From Bacteroidota bacterium (GTDB taxonomy: Bacteria > Bacteroidota > Bacteroidia > Flavobacteriales_E > Vicingaceae), in assembly GCA_013112545.1 (NCBI GenBank), contig JABFGJ010000009.1, positions 1 to 64,000 on the forward strand: a stretch of 64,000 nucleotides of DNA, in the 5' to 3' direction. The notes under the pieces were generated by a model. It saw only the letters and a list, made by a program, of their open reading frames with translations. It ran no database searches and was not told the DNA's origin. Positions 1 to 9,196 of this stretch are shown in pieces. Within the stretch, counting starts at the first letter, position 1, and each line of letters begins with the position of its first letter. A program made the position numbers and the translations under genes.

Positions 1-499
1 TTTTTTCCTTCCGAGTTTTTATCGCATTTCCCCATACAAAAGTGTAGCGTCCTGCGAATGATTCTATCTTCGTCCCATCTGTGAATACTTCTTTGAGTGT
101 CAGCAATCCCTCATCTGCTAACAACAACACTACTTGCCTAAAAACATCTTTGAAGGCAGACTTTAATTTTTTACTTCTAAAACGTGCCAAAGTGTTATGG
201 TCAGCAATACTACGGTTCGATAGCCACATGTAGTTGATATTCTCTCGCATCGCTTTTTCAATCTTACGAGAGGAGTAAATGTTATCCATGTAAGCATAAA
301 CCATCACCTTCAATAACATTTTGGGGTGATAACTAGCAGCACCTTCTGAACTGTATGAGTCTATCAAATTTTGTAAGTCTATTTGCTCAATGACTCCGTT
401 TACTATACGAACAGGATGATCGGATGGTATTAATTCTTCAATTGAGGGTGGAAAAAGCCAATTCTGTTGTTGGTTGTAAGTCTTAAAATTGTGTGCCAT
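1..499 (-). CDS. IS1182-family transposase, N-terminal part (runs off left edge)
   Basis: This leftward reading frame starts at the ATG read from 499 and stays open to base 1, so the C-terminal part lies outside the window. The translation begins MAHNFKTYNQQQNWLFPPSI and continues through the helical N-terminal DUF772-like region typical of IS1182 transposases. That region has the stretches SYHPKMLLKVMVYAYMDNIY and ADHNTLARFRSK. Near the cut end it reaches VFTDGTKIES, which looks like the first catalytic Asp of the DDE nuclease domain. About 166 residues are visible of the roughly 450-550 usual for the family. There is no frameshift or stop in the visible part. I could not identify the terminal inverted repeat. 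It should lie between the start codon and the terminator near 561. Family assignment is from pattern memory, not a search. Confidence 0.8.
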   Translation of the reverse strand, partial: MAHNFKTYNQQQNWLFPPSIEELIPSDHPVRIVNGVIEQIDLQNLIDSYSSEGAASYHPKMLLKVMVYAYMDNIYSSRKIEKAMRENINYMWLSNRSIADHNTLARFRSKKLKSAFKDVFRQVVLLLADEGLLTLKEVFTDGTKIESFAGRYTFVWGNAIKTRKEK

Positions 500-560
500 A
501 ACTCTGATATTCAGCCATTAAATTACACAAAAAGAACTAAATATCAAACTTCTGAACATA

Positions 561-596
561 AAAAAACCGCCTCAGTTATGAGACGGCTTCTTTTTT
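561..596 (-). terminator. Rho-independent terminator of the SCO/lipoprotein operon
   Basis: Bases 567-574 (ccgcctca) and 579-586 (tgagacgg) form an 8-bp stem around a 4-base loop, flanked by runs of A on the left and T on the right. Read leftward, the one imperfect pair becomes a G-U wobble and is followed by a run of U, so it works best for leftward transcription. It begins just past the stop codon of the small lipoprotein gene. A near copy lies at 7124-7163. Confidence 0.8.
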
Positions 597-810
597 ATTC
601 TGAATGTCCAAGCCTTTTTTTATTCCTTTTCATTTCTCGTTTGTATCGACGATTCATTTTTTTAGAGGAAGATTTATAATCATCTCGAAGCTCTTGGCTG
701 GGAGTTGTACTTGTTTTCATCCCTTTCTTACTAACTCCTTTAAACCCTTTGTAAGGATTGCAAGCGGCTATAAAGAGGATAAGGAATAAACTCAATAATC
801 TAATCTTCAT
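595..810 (-). CDS. Small lipoprotein of unknown function
   Basis: A 71-residue protein. The N-terminus MKIRLLSLFLILFIAAC is a type II signal peptide with a lipobox ending at Cys17. The mature part is about 55 residues and very basic, with a Lys/Arg-rich tail (KKMNRRYKREMKRNKKR) that would be positively charged outside the inner membrane. It overlaps the end of the upstream SCO-family gene by 11 bases, so it is probably translated from the same mRNA and may be coupled to it. A terminator follows the stop directly. I do not recognise a family. The signal peptide, operon position and terminator argue that it is real. A role tied to the SCO protein (copper or redox chemistry at the envelope) is only an inference from position. 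Confidence 0.7.
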   Translation of the reverse strand: MKIRLLSLFLILFIAACNPYKGFKGVSKKGMKTSTTPSQELRDDYKSSSKKMNRRYKREMKRNKKRLGHSE

Positions 811-1459
811 ACTCTTGATTTAATATAGCAATGTCTTGTATCAAGCGGTCAACATCTGTTTCACTTGTTCCGTCATAATAGCCACGTATGCGTTTTTCTT
901 TGTCAACTAGAATAAAGTTTTCTGTGTGTATAAAGTCATCAACTCCACCATCTCCTTCGGTGGTTGCAGCGAAATAGGCTTTTCTAGCTAATTCATAAAT
1001 TGTTCTTTTATCTCCAGTAAGGAAAATCCATTTGTCTGAAATGGCATCATGTAGTTTGGCATATTCTAGTAAAACTGGAACACTATCAATTTCTGGTTGA
1101 ACGGTGTGTGAAATAATTTTAAAGTCAGCCAAATCTTTATACTTATCTTGAACTCGCATTAACTGTTTACCCATATCAATGCATATTGTTGGACAAGTGG
1201 TAAAAAAGAAATCTGTAACATAAAATTTATCCTCTAAGTTTTTTTCGGAAAAAACATTTCCATTCTGATCGATTAATTCAAAATTGGGTATCCGATGATT
1301 TCGTTTTACATTTCTTAATTCCTTATCTACCAAATCTGGATTTAACTGAGAAGGGGAGTAAACAGGTAAAATCCTGCGCTCTGTTATCATCTGATAAGCT
1401 ATTGCTATTCCAATAACTAATATAACAGCCGGTATAGCGATTGCAAATTTTTTATTCAT
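800..1459 (-). CDS. SCO1/SenC family copper-chaperone-like protein
   Basis: A membrane-anchored thioredoxin-fold protein of the SCO/SenC/PrrC family, which handles copper and thiol chemistry for cytochrome c oxidase Cu(A) maturation. A hydrophobic anchor (FAIAIPAVILVIGIAIAY) is followed by a periplasmic domain. That domain has the CxxxC copper/redox motif in TTCPTIC, and a histidine (FIHTENFILVD) about 110 residues later sits where the third ligand is expected. I chose the ATG at 1459. It overlaps the stop of the upstream gene by 8 bases and puts the anchor right at the N-terminus. A longer start at 1495 would add 12 mostly polar residues. No cytochrome oxidase genes are nearby. The upstream neighbour is another thioredoxin-fold protein, suggesting an envelope redox operon. 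Confidence 0.88.
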   Translation of the reverse strand: MNKKFAIAIPAVILVIGIAIAYQMITERRILPVYSPSQLNPDLVDKELRNVKRNHRIPNFELIDQNGNVFSEKNLEDKFYVTDFFFTTCPTICIDMGKQLMRVQDKYKDLADFKIISHTVQPEIDSVPVLLEYAKLHDAISDKWIFLTGDKRTIYELARKAYFAATTEGDGGVDDFIHTENFILVDKEKRIRGYYDGTSETDVDRLIQDIAILNQEYED

Positions 1460-2870
1460 TTTTCTCTTTTTCGTCTTGTTTGAAAAAGTACTCAAGTAAA
1501 TTTTCTAAGGATGGGATATCCATTTTTTTAGATAAAATCACTTTATTTTCATCTAAAAGGTAGGTCTGTGGTGTGCTATAAACATCCCAGGTATCTCTGA
1601 AATTGCTTCTAAAATCACCCCCGTCTGAGCCATTAATCCAGTTTAAATCATGTTTATTGATAAAATCGATCCAATGTTCATTTTCAAAATCATTTCCAAC
1701 ACCAAAAACTTCAACACCTCTGCTTTTTACTTTATCGTACAATTTCTTCAGCTTTGGAGTAGCTTCTTTGCAATGACCACAGTCGGGCGACCATATATAA
1801 ACAATCGTGTATTTTGCTTCAATATCATATAACTGCAACATTTTTTTCTGTGCGGTATCCCTTACAATTAAGTTAGGTGCTTTCTTTCCAATTAATAGGG
1901 GGTCAAGTGCTTTTACTCTTTCGCTTAGTTTTTTCATTTGCTTGTCTGTCATCCAAGGGGCTTTGCCTTTCATGTAATAGTTTTTACCAAGATGAACAAA
2001 AGCAGCATCCATTCCCATTAACTCTGATTTTTCATATTTAGAAGTGAAATTATTTAAAGTGTATTTAAACATTTCGGGACTGTTTGCCATTTTTGATAAT
2101 AAGAAATCGCATGCTTTAATTATGGTATCCGGAACTTGAACATTGAGTTTATCCATGTAATAGCTAATCTTTTCATAGAATGCAGCTGTTCGAATCAAAC
2201 GATCATCTGTAAAATCAAAACCATCAAAAAAGTGTTCTTTAAAGTATTTAAAGGCAAACAAACTATCTTTAGCTCCATTTTCTAAAAGTGGCGGCTCTGG
2301 AACTTCTGGTGCTTGAAGTGCATTTAAAAATGTTACTGTAAAACTTCCTTTATGCCTTTTACTAAAGTCATTTAAGAAAACTTTCACTTCTTCATCTAGT
2401 TCATCAATACTTTTTGTTGCATTTTTATATGCTTCGCTTCCAGGTTCTGATTTTTCCTTTGTTTCCTTTAGTTCTGATGCTACTTTTTGTTTCGCGTTTA
2501 GGAATTTCAAGTATTCATAAAAGTAGATATTTTCCTGACCTCCCTTCGTTTTCATATCTTGTATAGGAGCGGATTTACTTGTTGTAAAACTTAACTCTTG
2601 ATTATCAACTAAAAAATCAAATATTTTATTTGAGCCAATTAAAATAGAATACATGCCTTCTTCAAGTGTATCTTTTTTTGAAAAGTGTGCGAAACCTTTG
2701 CTGTCAATTGAAGCCGTGTCTTTATAATATTGCCCTTTGCCGTAGAAGTAAGACATAAAAGCTGTTGTATCTTTAAACCCGTCAATTTTTACTTTAATGG
2801 AATATTTTTCTTGAGCAAAGGATAAACTAATCCACAAGACTAATAAACTCAATAGGTATATTTTTTTCAT
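1452..2870 (-). CDS. Periplasmic thioredoxin-fold protein (TlpA/ResA-like with DUF4369-type N-terminus)
   Basis: A 472-residue exported thiol-disulfide protein. A Sec signal peptide (MKKIYLLSLLVL...SFA, cut before Gln20) is followed by a beta-rich DUF4369-like N-terminal domain. A helical middle of about 200 residues resembles DUF5106. The C-terminal thioredoxin domain (about 330-465) has the redox motif CGHC in the context WSPDCGHCKEATPKL and a later cis-Pro region (VYSTPQTYLLD). This architecture is common in Bacteroidota. The gene heads an operon with the SCO protein and the small lipoprotein (8-base overlap to the next start). A -7 promoter element lies just upstream. Likely role: reduction or oxidation of envelope proteins. 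The exact substrate cannot be read from the sequence. Confidence 0.87.
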   Translation of the reverse strand: MKKIYLLSLLVLWISLSFAQEKYSIKVKIDGFKDTTAFMSYFYGKGQYYKDTASIDSKGFAHFSKKDTLEEGMYSILIGSNKIFDFLVDNQELSFTTSKSAPIQDMKTKGGQENIYFYEYLKFLNAKQKVASELKETKEKSEPGSEAYKNATKSIDELDEEVKVFLNDFSKRHKGSFTVTFLNALQAPEVPEPPLLENGAKDSLFAFKYFKEHFFDGFDFTDDRLIRTAAFYEKISYYMDKLNVQVPDTIIKACDFLLSKMANSPEMFKYTLNNFTSKYEKSELMGMDAAFVHLGKNYYMKGKAPWMTDKQMKKLSERVKALDPLLIGKKAPNLIVRDTAQKKMLQLYDIEAKYTIVYIWSPDCGHCKEATPKLKKLYDKVKSRGVEVFGVGNDFENEHWIDFINKHDLNWINGSDGGDFRSNFRDTWDVYSTPQTYLLDENKVILSKKMDIPSLENLLEYFFKQDEKEKNE

Positions 2871-2889
2871 AGTTCTAAATTATCAAACC

Positions 2890-2897
2890 CAAAAGTA
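2890..2897 (-). promoter_or_regulatory. -7 promoter element TACTTTTG
   Basis: Read on the minus strand this is TACTTTTG, matching the Bacteroidota sigma-70-type -7 consensus TAnnTTTG. It is 20 bases before the ATG of the thioredoxin-fold gene. No convincing -33 TTG is at the expected spacing. Confidence 0.5.
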
Positions 2898-3000
2898 CGA
2901 TTAAAGCAAAATTATTGTCTGTTAATGCATGTTAAATAGCCTAGATAAATTCTGCCATCTTTTCTTTTATTAAGTGGATGATAACTCGTATTTTTCAATT

Positions 3001-3804
3001 ATGGAAACTACAACATGGGTTGTCATCATTTCGGTCTTAATTATAACGATGCTTCTAGGCGTCTTTTTTAGTTTTTACTTTTTACAAGAAAAATTAATTT
3101 TTTCTCCTATTAAATTACCCATCGACTATGTATATCCATTTCAATCAGAATTTGAAGAACGATTTTATGAAGTGGAACCTGGAATAAGGCTAAATGCACT
3201 ATTGTTTAAAGTTAAAAATCCAAAAGGCCTAATTTTTTATATACATGGTAATGGTGATAATTTAAGGTATTGGGGTGATTTTGCACATTATTTTACTCAT
3301 TTTGAGTACGATGTATTTATGTATGATTTTAGATCATTTGGCAAAAGCAATGGCTATATAAGGGGAGAGCGAAATTTACAGAAGGATGCAAAGTTTTTAT
3401 ATCATGAATTAATTAAAGAATATGGAGAAGAAAATATGGTGATATATGGCTTTTCTATTGGCACTGGCATTGCTTCAAGATTAGCAAGCAAAAACAATCC
3501 TAGGCTATTAATATTAGAAGCACCTTATTATAATTTTATAGATTTGGTGAAATATCACAAAGCTTATTTACCAGCAGATTTAATTAGCAAATACCACTTT
3601 AGAACAAATAGATATCTGCCATTAGTAAAGTGTCCAATAACTATTTTTCACGGAACAGAAGATCGAAAGGTTCCTTATAGTTCGGGTGAAAAACTTAGAG
3701 ACTTAAACCCTAAATTACATTTTGTGCCAGTTGCTGGAGCTACCCACAGTGATTTGCAATTGATGGATGTTTTTCAGCTAGAAATGCAGAAGATTTTAAA
3801 TTAA
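3001..3804 (+). CDS. Membrane-anchored alpha/beta hydrolase (serine aminopeptidase/YfhR-like)
   Basis: About 267 residues. An N-terminal transmembrane helix ([21 protein letters not shown]) anchors an alpha/beta-hydrolase domain. The oxyanion region is FYIHGNGDN, the nucleophile elbow is GFSIG (Ser within [10 protein letters not shown]), the acid is Asp in HGTEDRKVP and the base is His in GATHSDLQ. The full catalytic triad is therefore visible. The fold resembles the ABHD13/17 and YfhR group of membrane-tethered hydrolases; the substrate is unknown. I prefer the ATG at 3001. An in-frame GTG at 2974 would add nine residues ahead of the anchor. The 3' end overlaps the convergent prfC gene by 4 bases. 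Single-gene transcript between a divergent and a convergent neighbour. Confidence 0.82.
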   Translation: METTTWVVIISVLIITMLLGVFFSFYFLQEKLIFSPIKLPIDYVYPFQSEFEERFYEVEPGIRLNALLFKVKNPKGLIFYIHGNGDNLRYWGDFAHYFTHFEYDVFMYDFRSFGKSNGYIRGERNLQKDAKFLYHELIKEYGEENMVIYGFSIGTGIASRLASKNNPRLLILEAPYYNFIDLVKYHKAYLPADLISKYHFRTNRYLPLVKCPITIFHGTEDRKVPYSSGEKLRDLNPKLHFVPVAGATHSDLQLMDVFQLEMQKILN

Positions 3805-5390
3805 TTCTTGTTTTTAAATTCTGATGTAAAATGAAAAGAAATGTCTGGATAATTATCCTGAGTTATTCTTAACACTCCTTGGGTTTGTGCAAGAAAGACT
3901 AAATTTTCATCTTTATCATGTACGATATAGTTCGATTTTAGTCGGATAAACTCAGCTAGCATTTCTTTATTGCTAGAAGTAAACCAACAAGCTTTATAAA
4001 AATTCATTGGATGAAATGTACAAGATGCATTGTATTCGTGCTTTAGTCGATACTGAATCACTTCAAATTGTAGCTCGCCAACTGTTCCAATGTATTTTTT
4101 ATTTCCCATTCTAGCAGAAAATAGCTGAGCAACACCTTCTTCAGTTAATTGACTTATTCCTTTTTCTAATTGTTTAGATTTTAATGGGTCAGTATTGACA
4201 ACTTCTTTGAAAATTTCAGGTGAAAAGCTTGGAATACCTTTAAAAGTGAAATTATCTCCTTCTGTCATGGTATCTCCAATCTTAAAATTTCCAGTGTCAT
4301 ACAAACCAATAACGTCGCCAGGAAAAGCTTCGTCAATCAAACTTTTGTTTTTAGCCATAAAGCTTGTTGGGTTTGCAAATCGCAGCTTTTTACCCAATCG
4401 AACATGATGAAAAAACTTATTGCGTTCAAATTTTCCGCTACAGACCCTTAAAAAGGCAATACGGTCGCGGTGATTTGGGTCTAAATTAGCATGGATTTTA
4501 AAAACAAATCCTGAAAATTTTTCTCGAGTAGGTTCAATAATTCCAATGTCGGTTTCTCTTCCTTTTGGTTTAGGCGCTATTCCAATAAATTGATCTAGCA
4601 TTTCTTGAATTCCAAAGTTATTGACAGCACTTCCAAAATAGACTGGAGCAATATCTCCATTTAAATAGGCTTCTTCTGAAAGTTCATCATATACGCCTTC
4701 AATCAGCTCAACATCCTCACGCAAACGACCAGCTTCGTTTCCAACTAGCTCATCAAGTTTAGTATCTTCAATGTTGCTGATCGAAATTATATTTTTTGAG
4801 ATTTTTGTTTTATCGGATTGAAATAAGTTGACGTTTTTATGATTTAAATTATATACCCCTTTAAATGTTGCTCCAATACCAATTGGCCAGGTCATTGGTC
4901 TAACCTGTATGCCAAGTTTTTCTTCTAATTCATCTAAAAGACTGAAAGGGTCTTGTCCTTCAAGGTCACATTTATTAATAAAAACGATTACTGGAGTATT
5001 TCGCATGCGACAAACTTCCATCAGTTTTTCTGTCTGAGTTTCAACACCTTTAACACAGTCAATAACTAAAATTACGCTATCAACAGCAGTTAAGGTTCTG
5101 TAAGTATCCTCTGCAAAATCTTTGTGACCTGGGGTGTCTAATAAGTTGATTAATTTGTTTTTATATTCAAACCCCATAACAGAAGTAGCAACAGAAATAC
5201 CTCTTTGCTTTTCAATTTCCATGAAATCAGAAGTTGCCGTTTTTTTAATTTTATTATTTTTAACAGCTCCTGCAGTTTGAATCGCCCCGCCAAACAACAA
5301 AAACTTCTCGGTTAAAGTAGTTTTACCAGCATCTGGGTGACTAATGATTGCAAAAGTTTTACGTTTTTCTATCTCTTCTATTAGGTTCAT
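3801..5390 (-). CDS. prfC: Peptide chain release factor 3
   Basis: A 529-residue translational GTPase, full length for RF3, which recycles RF1/RF2 from the ribosome after termination. The N-terminal G domain shows G1 [11 protein letters not shown]3 DTPGHKDF and G4 INKCD. A long RF3-type insertion follows, then domain II ([20 protein letters not shown]) and the C-terminal domain with [19 protein letters not shown], characteristic of RF3 rather than EF-G. The start at 5390 gives the usual N-terminus [20 protein letters not shown]. Its 3' end overlaps the hydrolase gene tail-to-tail by 4 bases, leaving no room for separate intergenic terminators. Confidence 0.95.
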   Translation of the reverse strand: MNLIEEIEKRKTFAIISHPDAGKTTLTEKFLLFGGAIQTAGAVKNNKIKKTATSDFMEIEKQRGISVATSVMGFEYKNKLINLLDTPGHKDFAEDTYRTLTAVDSVILVIDCVKGVETQTEKLMEVCRMRNTPVIVFINKCDLEGQDPFSLLDELEEKLGIQVRPMTWPIGIGATFKGVYNLNHKNVNLFQSDKTKISKNIISISNIEDTKLDELVGNEAGRLREDVELIEGVYDELSEEAYLNGDIAPVYFGSAVNNFGIQEMLDQFIGIAPKPKGRETDIGIIEPTREKFSGFVFKIHANLDPNHRDRIAFLRVCSGKFERNKFFHHVRLGKKLRFANPTSFMAKNKSLIDEAFPGDVIGLYDTGNFKIGDTMTEGDNFTFKGIPSFSPEIFKEVVNTDPLKSKQLEKGISQLTEEGVAQLFSARMGNKKYIGTVGELQFEVIQYRLKHEYNASCTFHPMNFYKACWFTSSNKEMLAEFIRLKSNYIVHDKDENLVFLAQTQGVLRITQDNYPDISFHFTSEFKNKN

Positions 5391-5539
5391 CCTTAAAATT
5401 ACAAGTTTGCAAAATTATGAAATCAATCTTGTATGAAATTGCTAAATGAAAATATATATACTATATGCTTTAAAAATAGTGCGTTATATATTTTTAAAAT
5501 TTTAACTCCCAATTATTCGATAGAACATAAGATTGTAGG

Positions 5540-5547
5540 TACTTTTG
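5540..5547 (+). promoter_or_regulatory. -7 promoter element TACTTTTG, nearly leaderless
   Basis: TACTTTTG matches TAnnTTTG exactly and ends only 9 bases before the helicase ATG at 5557. A start site 5-7 bases downstream of the motif would leave a 5' leader of only a few bases. No clear -33 element was found. Confidence 0.5.
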
Positions 5548-5556
5548 CAACATCTT

Positions 5557-7095
5557 ATGGAAGAATTCCCAAGCATAGATTTAGCCGAAATAGAAGAAGG
5601 AGAAGATGGAAAGGATTTGTATCCCTTTCAATTAGACGCTATTCAACAAATTTCTGATAAACTAAAAGAACTAAAAGATAATCACAATATTTTATTTCAG
5701 TTGCCTACTGGCGGTGGAAAAACTGTGATATTTTCTGAAATTGCAAGAAGGTATATTAAAGCTACAGAGAAGAAAGTTTTAATACTAACGCATCGTATTG
5801 AGCTGTGTAAGCAAACGTCCAATATGTTGAGTGACTTTGGAGTTCACAACAAAGTTATAGACAGCAAAGTAAAAACTTTGCCAGATCAAAGTGAATACAC
5901 TTGTTTTGTAGCTATGGTTGAAACATTAAACAACCGATTACAAGATGAAAAAATAAACATTGATAACATTGGTTTAGTAATAGTAGATGAAGCGCATTAC
6001 AACAGCTTCAGAAAATTATTTAAATATTTTGAAGATGTTAATATACTTGGAGTAACAGCAACACCTTTAAGTTCAAGTATCAAGTTGCCAATGAACGAAA
6101 ATTATGAAGAATTGGTTGTTGGCGAGTCCATTTCATCATTGATTAAAAAGGGCTTTTTATCAAAAGCAATCACGTATAGTTATAATGTCCGTTTAGACAG
6201 TCTAAAAATTGGTATAAATGGTGATTATACTGTGAAGTCTTCTGAGCAATTGTATGGAAACCATATGATGCAGGAAAAACTTTTACGAGCTTATGAAGAA
6301 AAATCAGTTGGCAAAAAGACCTTAATTTTTAATAATGGTATTTCGACAAGCTTTGGTGTATATGATACATTTAGAGCAGCTGGTTACGAAATACAACACC
6401 TCGATCATAATACAGGAGAGCAAGAACGCAGAGACATATTAAAGTGGTTTAAAGATACGCCTGATGCTGTGATAACTTCTGTTGGAATTTTAACTACAGG
6501 GTTTGATGAACCAACAGTTGAAACAATAATACTAAATAGAGCTACACGTTCTTTGAGCCTTTATCACCAAATGATTGGTAGAGGTTCGAGAGTATTGCCA
6601 AACAAAAAGGAATTTACGGTTATAGATTTAGGAAATAATTTACACCGTTTCGGATTATGGGACTCACCAGTTGACTGGTATCACATATTTCAATCTCCTC
6701 ATCAATATTATGATGATTTAAAATCAGACGATGTTATAGAAAGGCAATTCATTTATACGATGCCTGATGATATTAGGGCTATGTTTTCTAAATCGGAGCA
6801 TGTGAGTTTTAATATCAAAGAAGAATACGAAAAATCCATGTCGATTAATGAGCATTCAAAATATGTTATTCAACGTTCAATAGATCAGCATGTAAAGATA
6901 TGTATAGAAAACGCAAAAGATGTATTTGATGCGATAGATTTGGCTAAAATTTTACAGGCGGACATTCAAGATCGTATTAGGCATTATTCTTATTGCACTA
7001 TAAAAACAACAAAAAACTATTTGGTTTGGTTAGAAGAAGATTATACTAGAAGGCTTCATAGTCAGATTCGAAAAGCCTTTACAGATAGAGACTAA
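5557..7095 (+). CDS. Superfamily II DEAD/DEAH-box helicase (SSL2/ResIII-like)
   Basis: About 512 residues. The two RecA-like helicase lobes carry a Q-motif-like start (LYPFQLDAIQQI), Walker A (LPTGGGKTVIF), DEAH box (VIVDEAHYNS), motif III (GVTATPL) and motif VI (QMIGRGSRVLP). The layout matches the COG1061 group, which includes XPB-like and type III restriction helicases. The C-terminal ~120 residues are unassigned and may set the target. There is no methyltransferase, nuclease or specificity gene next to it, so a restriction role is not supported; a stand-alone repair or RNA role is as likely. The ATG at 5557 is preferred over the in-frame TTG at 5545, because that TTG lies inside the -7 promoter element. 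Confidence 0.85.
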   Translation: MEEFPSIDLAEIEEGEDGKDLYPFQLDAIQQISDKLKELKDNHNILFQLPTGGGKTVIFSEIARRYIKATEKKVLILTHRIELCKQTSNMLSDFGVHNKVIDSKVKTLPDQSEYTCFVAMVETLNNRLQDEKINIDNIGLVIVDEAHYNSFRKLFKYFEDVNILGVTATPLSSSIKLPMNENYEELVVGESISSLIKKGFLSKAITYSYNVRLDSLKIGINGDYTVKSSEQLYGNHMMQEKLLRAYEEKSVGKKTLIFNNGISTSFGVYDTFRAAGYEIQHLDHNTGEQERRDILKWFKDTPDAVITSVGILTTGFDEPTVETIILNRATRSLSLYHQMIGRGSRVLPNKKEFTVIDLGNNLHRFGLWDSPVDWYHIFQSPHQYYDDLKSDDVIERQFIYTMPDDIRAMFSKSEHVSFNIKEEYEKSMSINEHSKYVIQRSIDQHVKICIENAKDVFDAIDLAKILQADIQDRIRHYSYCTIKTTKNYLVWLEEDYTRRLHSQIRKAFTDRD

Positions 7096-7123
7096 AACAT
7101 ATTGTTAAGACTTTTATAAATTA

Positions 7124-7163
7124 GAAAACCGCCTCACTTTTACAATGAGACGGCTTCTTTTTT
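7124..7163 (-). terminator. Rho-independent terminator of pckA
   Basis: Bases 7129-7136 and 7146-7153 form the same ccgcctca/tgagacgg stem as the terminator at 561-596, with a different 9-base loop. Leftward reading gives a G-U wobble and a terminal U-run, about 20 bases after the pckA stop. Oriented for pckA, it may also stop the convergent helicase transcript. Confidence 0.8.
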
Positions 7164-7184
7164 AATTGTAATGAAAATTTGACT

Positions 7185-8798
7185 TTATGCGGATACAGCA
7201 ACTCTTGGAGCAGCAGCCATAATTTCTTCGTTTGCATTTTCTTCGAATTTCTTGAAATTATTAACAAATGCTTCAGCTAATTTATTAGCTTTTTTATCAT
7301 AAGATTCTTTATCAGTCCAAGTATTTTTTGGGCTTAATATCTCTAAAGGAACATTAGGACAAATAGTTGGCATTGCTAGACCAAATATTTCATGATTAAC
7401 ATACTCTACATGCTCCAATTGGCCTGTAAGTGCTGCAGTAATCATTTCTCTAGTGTAGCTTAATTTTATTCTTGAACCTACACCATACTCTCCACCAGAC
7501 CATCCAGTATTGATTAGCCAAACATTTACATTGTTTTTAGCTATTTTATCACCTAGCATTTCTGCATATTTTGTAGGATGAAGTGGCATAAACGGCGCAC
7601 CAAAACACGCTGAAAAAGCTGTTTGAGGTTCAGTAATACCTGCTTCAGTACCAGCTACTTTTGCCGTGTATCCAGAAATAAAGTGATACATAGCCTGACC
7701 TGGAGTTAACTTTGAAATAGGAGGTAAGACACCGTAAGCATCGCAAGTTAAAAAGAATATATTCTTTGGATTATTTCCAATTGAACCTTCTTGAATATTA
7801 TCGATGTGATAAATGGGATAACTAACTCTTGTATTTTCAGTTTTGTCGCTGTTTTCAAAATCAACTTCACTAGTATCAGCTTTAAAGTTGATATTTTCAA
7901 GAAGGGCTCCAAATTTAATGGCATCATAAATTTGAGGTTCTTTTTCTTGGCTTAAGTCAATACATTTAGCATAACATCCACCTTCAAAATTAAATACAGA
8001 ATCATCGTCCCAGCCATGTTCATCATCGCCAATTAATCTTCTATTTGGGTCAGAGGATAAGGTTGTTTTTCCAGTTCCAGATAATCCAAAGAAAACGGCT
8101 GTGTCGCCATCATGTCCAACATTAGCAGAACAGTGCATAGAAAGTACGTTCTTTTGGAAAGGAAGAATAAAGTTTAATGCAGAAAAAATTCCTTTTTTAA
8201 TTTCGCCTGTATAACCAGTACCACCAATAATAAGGATTTTCTTTTCGAAGTTCATAATTGCAAAATTATGTTGACGAGTTCCATCAATTTCAGGAGTAGC
8301 CATAAACTCAGGAGCACAAATGATAGTCCATTCTGCAGTGAAGTTTTCGATTTGTTGGTTGGTAGGCCTTAAAAACATATTGTATGCAAATAAGCTGGAG
8401 TATGCATGCTCTGAAACTACGCGAATGTTCATTTTGTATTTTTCAGATGAGCAAGCATAAGCGTCTCTTACGTAAACTTCTTTTCCAGAAAGGTAAGCTG
8501 TTATTCTGTTGTAAAGACGATCGAACTTATCCGAGTCAAATTTGATGTTAATATTTCCCCACCATACCGAATCTCTAGTGATGTCATCTTCAACGATGAA
8601 CCTATCCTTCGGAGACCTTCCGGTAAATTCACCTGTATCAACTGCTAAAGCACCGGTGTTAGCAAGAACACCTTCGCCTCTTGTAATAGCGTCTTCAACT
8701 AATTGCGATGGAGTTAAATTCCAATAGGCAGCAGCCACGTTACCTAATCCTAATTCAGAAATAGAAGCGTTTTTAGCTTTTCTTCCGTACTCGTTCAT
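7185..8798 (-). CDS. pckA: Phosphoenolpyruvate carboxykinase (ATP)
   Basis: A 537-residue cytosolic enzyme converting oxaloacetate and ATP to phosphoenolpyruvate, CO2 and ADP, the entry step of gluconeogenesis. Diagnostic features are the substrate-side motif GRSPKDRFIV, the kinase-1a P-loop GLSGTGKTTLS near residue 240, the metal-binding LIGDDEHGW and NTGWSGGEYGVG in the C-terminal half. Length and N-terminus are normal for the ATP-type family. It is a single gene with its own -7 promoter element, a leader of about 65 bases and its own terminator. Confidence 0.97.
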   Translation of the reverse strand: MNEYGRKAKNASISELGLGNVAAAYWNLTPSQLVEDAITRGEGVLANTGALAVDTGEFTGRSPKDRFIVEDDITRDSVWWGNINIKFDSDKFDRLYNRITAYLSGKEVYVRDAYACSSEKYKMNIRVVSEHAYSSLFAYNMFLRPTNQQIENFTAEWTIICAPEFMATPEIDGTRQHNFAIMNFEKKILIIGGTGYTGEIKKGIFSALNFILPFQKNVLSMHCSANVGHDGDTAVFFGLSGTGKTTLSSDPNRRLIGDDEHGWDDDSVFNFEGGCYAKCIDLSQEKEPQIYDAIKFGALLENINFKADTSEVDFENSDKTENTRVSYPIYHIDNIQEGSIGNNPKNIFFLTCDAYGVLPPISKLTPGQAMYHFISGYTAKVAGTEAGITEPQTAFSACFGAPFMPLHPTKYAEMLGDKIAKNNVNVWLINTGWSGGEYGVGSRIKLSYTREMITAALTGQLEHVEYVNHEIFGLAMPTICPNVPLEILSPKNTWTDKESYDKKANKLAEAFVNNFKKFEENANEEIMAAAPRVAVSA

Positions 8799-9196
8799 AA
8801 AGTTATTTTTTGATTTATAATTACGAAAATTGTTTAGAAATGTCTTCGTTATTTAAAGTTTTGACACTGCAAAGGTAATTGTGATTTTGAGATTATAGAA
8901 TTTAAATGTTAGGTTTTTTTTAACAAAAAGGAAACTAAATTATTAAAATATATACTTTTCTAAACTTCCAAATATACTTTCTATTAATGAATTTCTTTAC
9001 AAAGTGTTTTTAACAATACAAGTTTAATTGTATAGGTAGTTTTTGAGGTATCTAATCTAGCATTCTTAAAAATATTGTTATGATGCCTTCAAACTTTCTT
9101 TTTTAATCAATTTAAGAAATAAAAATAATTTTTTATTTCTTAATCTAACATTTAAATTTAATGTAAATCTTAAGTTTGTTGAATAAAAAATTTGTT
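8799..9196. other. Intergenic region with pckA promoter
   Basis: About 400 bases of very AT-rich DNA between divergent pckA and galE. It holds the pckA promoter element at 8870-8877. I see no gene, RNA or repeat in the rest. The galE promoter was not identified. Confidence 0.5.
8870..8877 (-). promoter_or_regulatory. -7 promoter element TACCTTTG of pckA
   Basis: Minus-strand TACCTTTG fits TAnnTTTG and lies 71 bases before the pckA ATG, implying a leader of about 65 bases. No -33 TTG at good spacing. Confidence 0.5.

Noticed and set aside
5557-7095. Restriction-modification or phage-defence helicase
   Set aside because: No methyltransferase, nuclease or specificity gene flanks it; neighbours are prfC and pckA.
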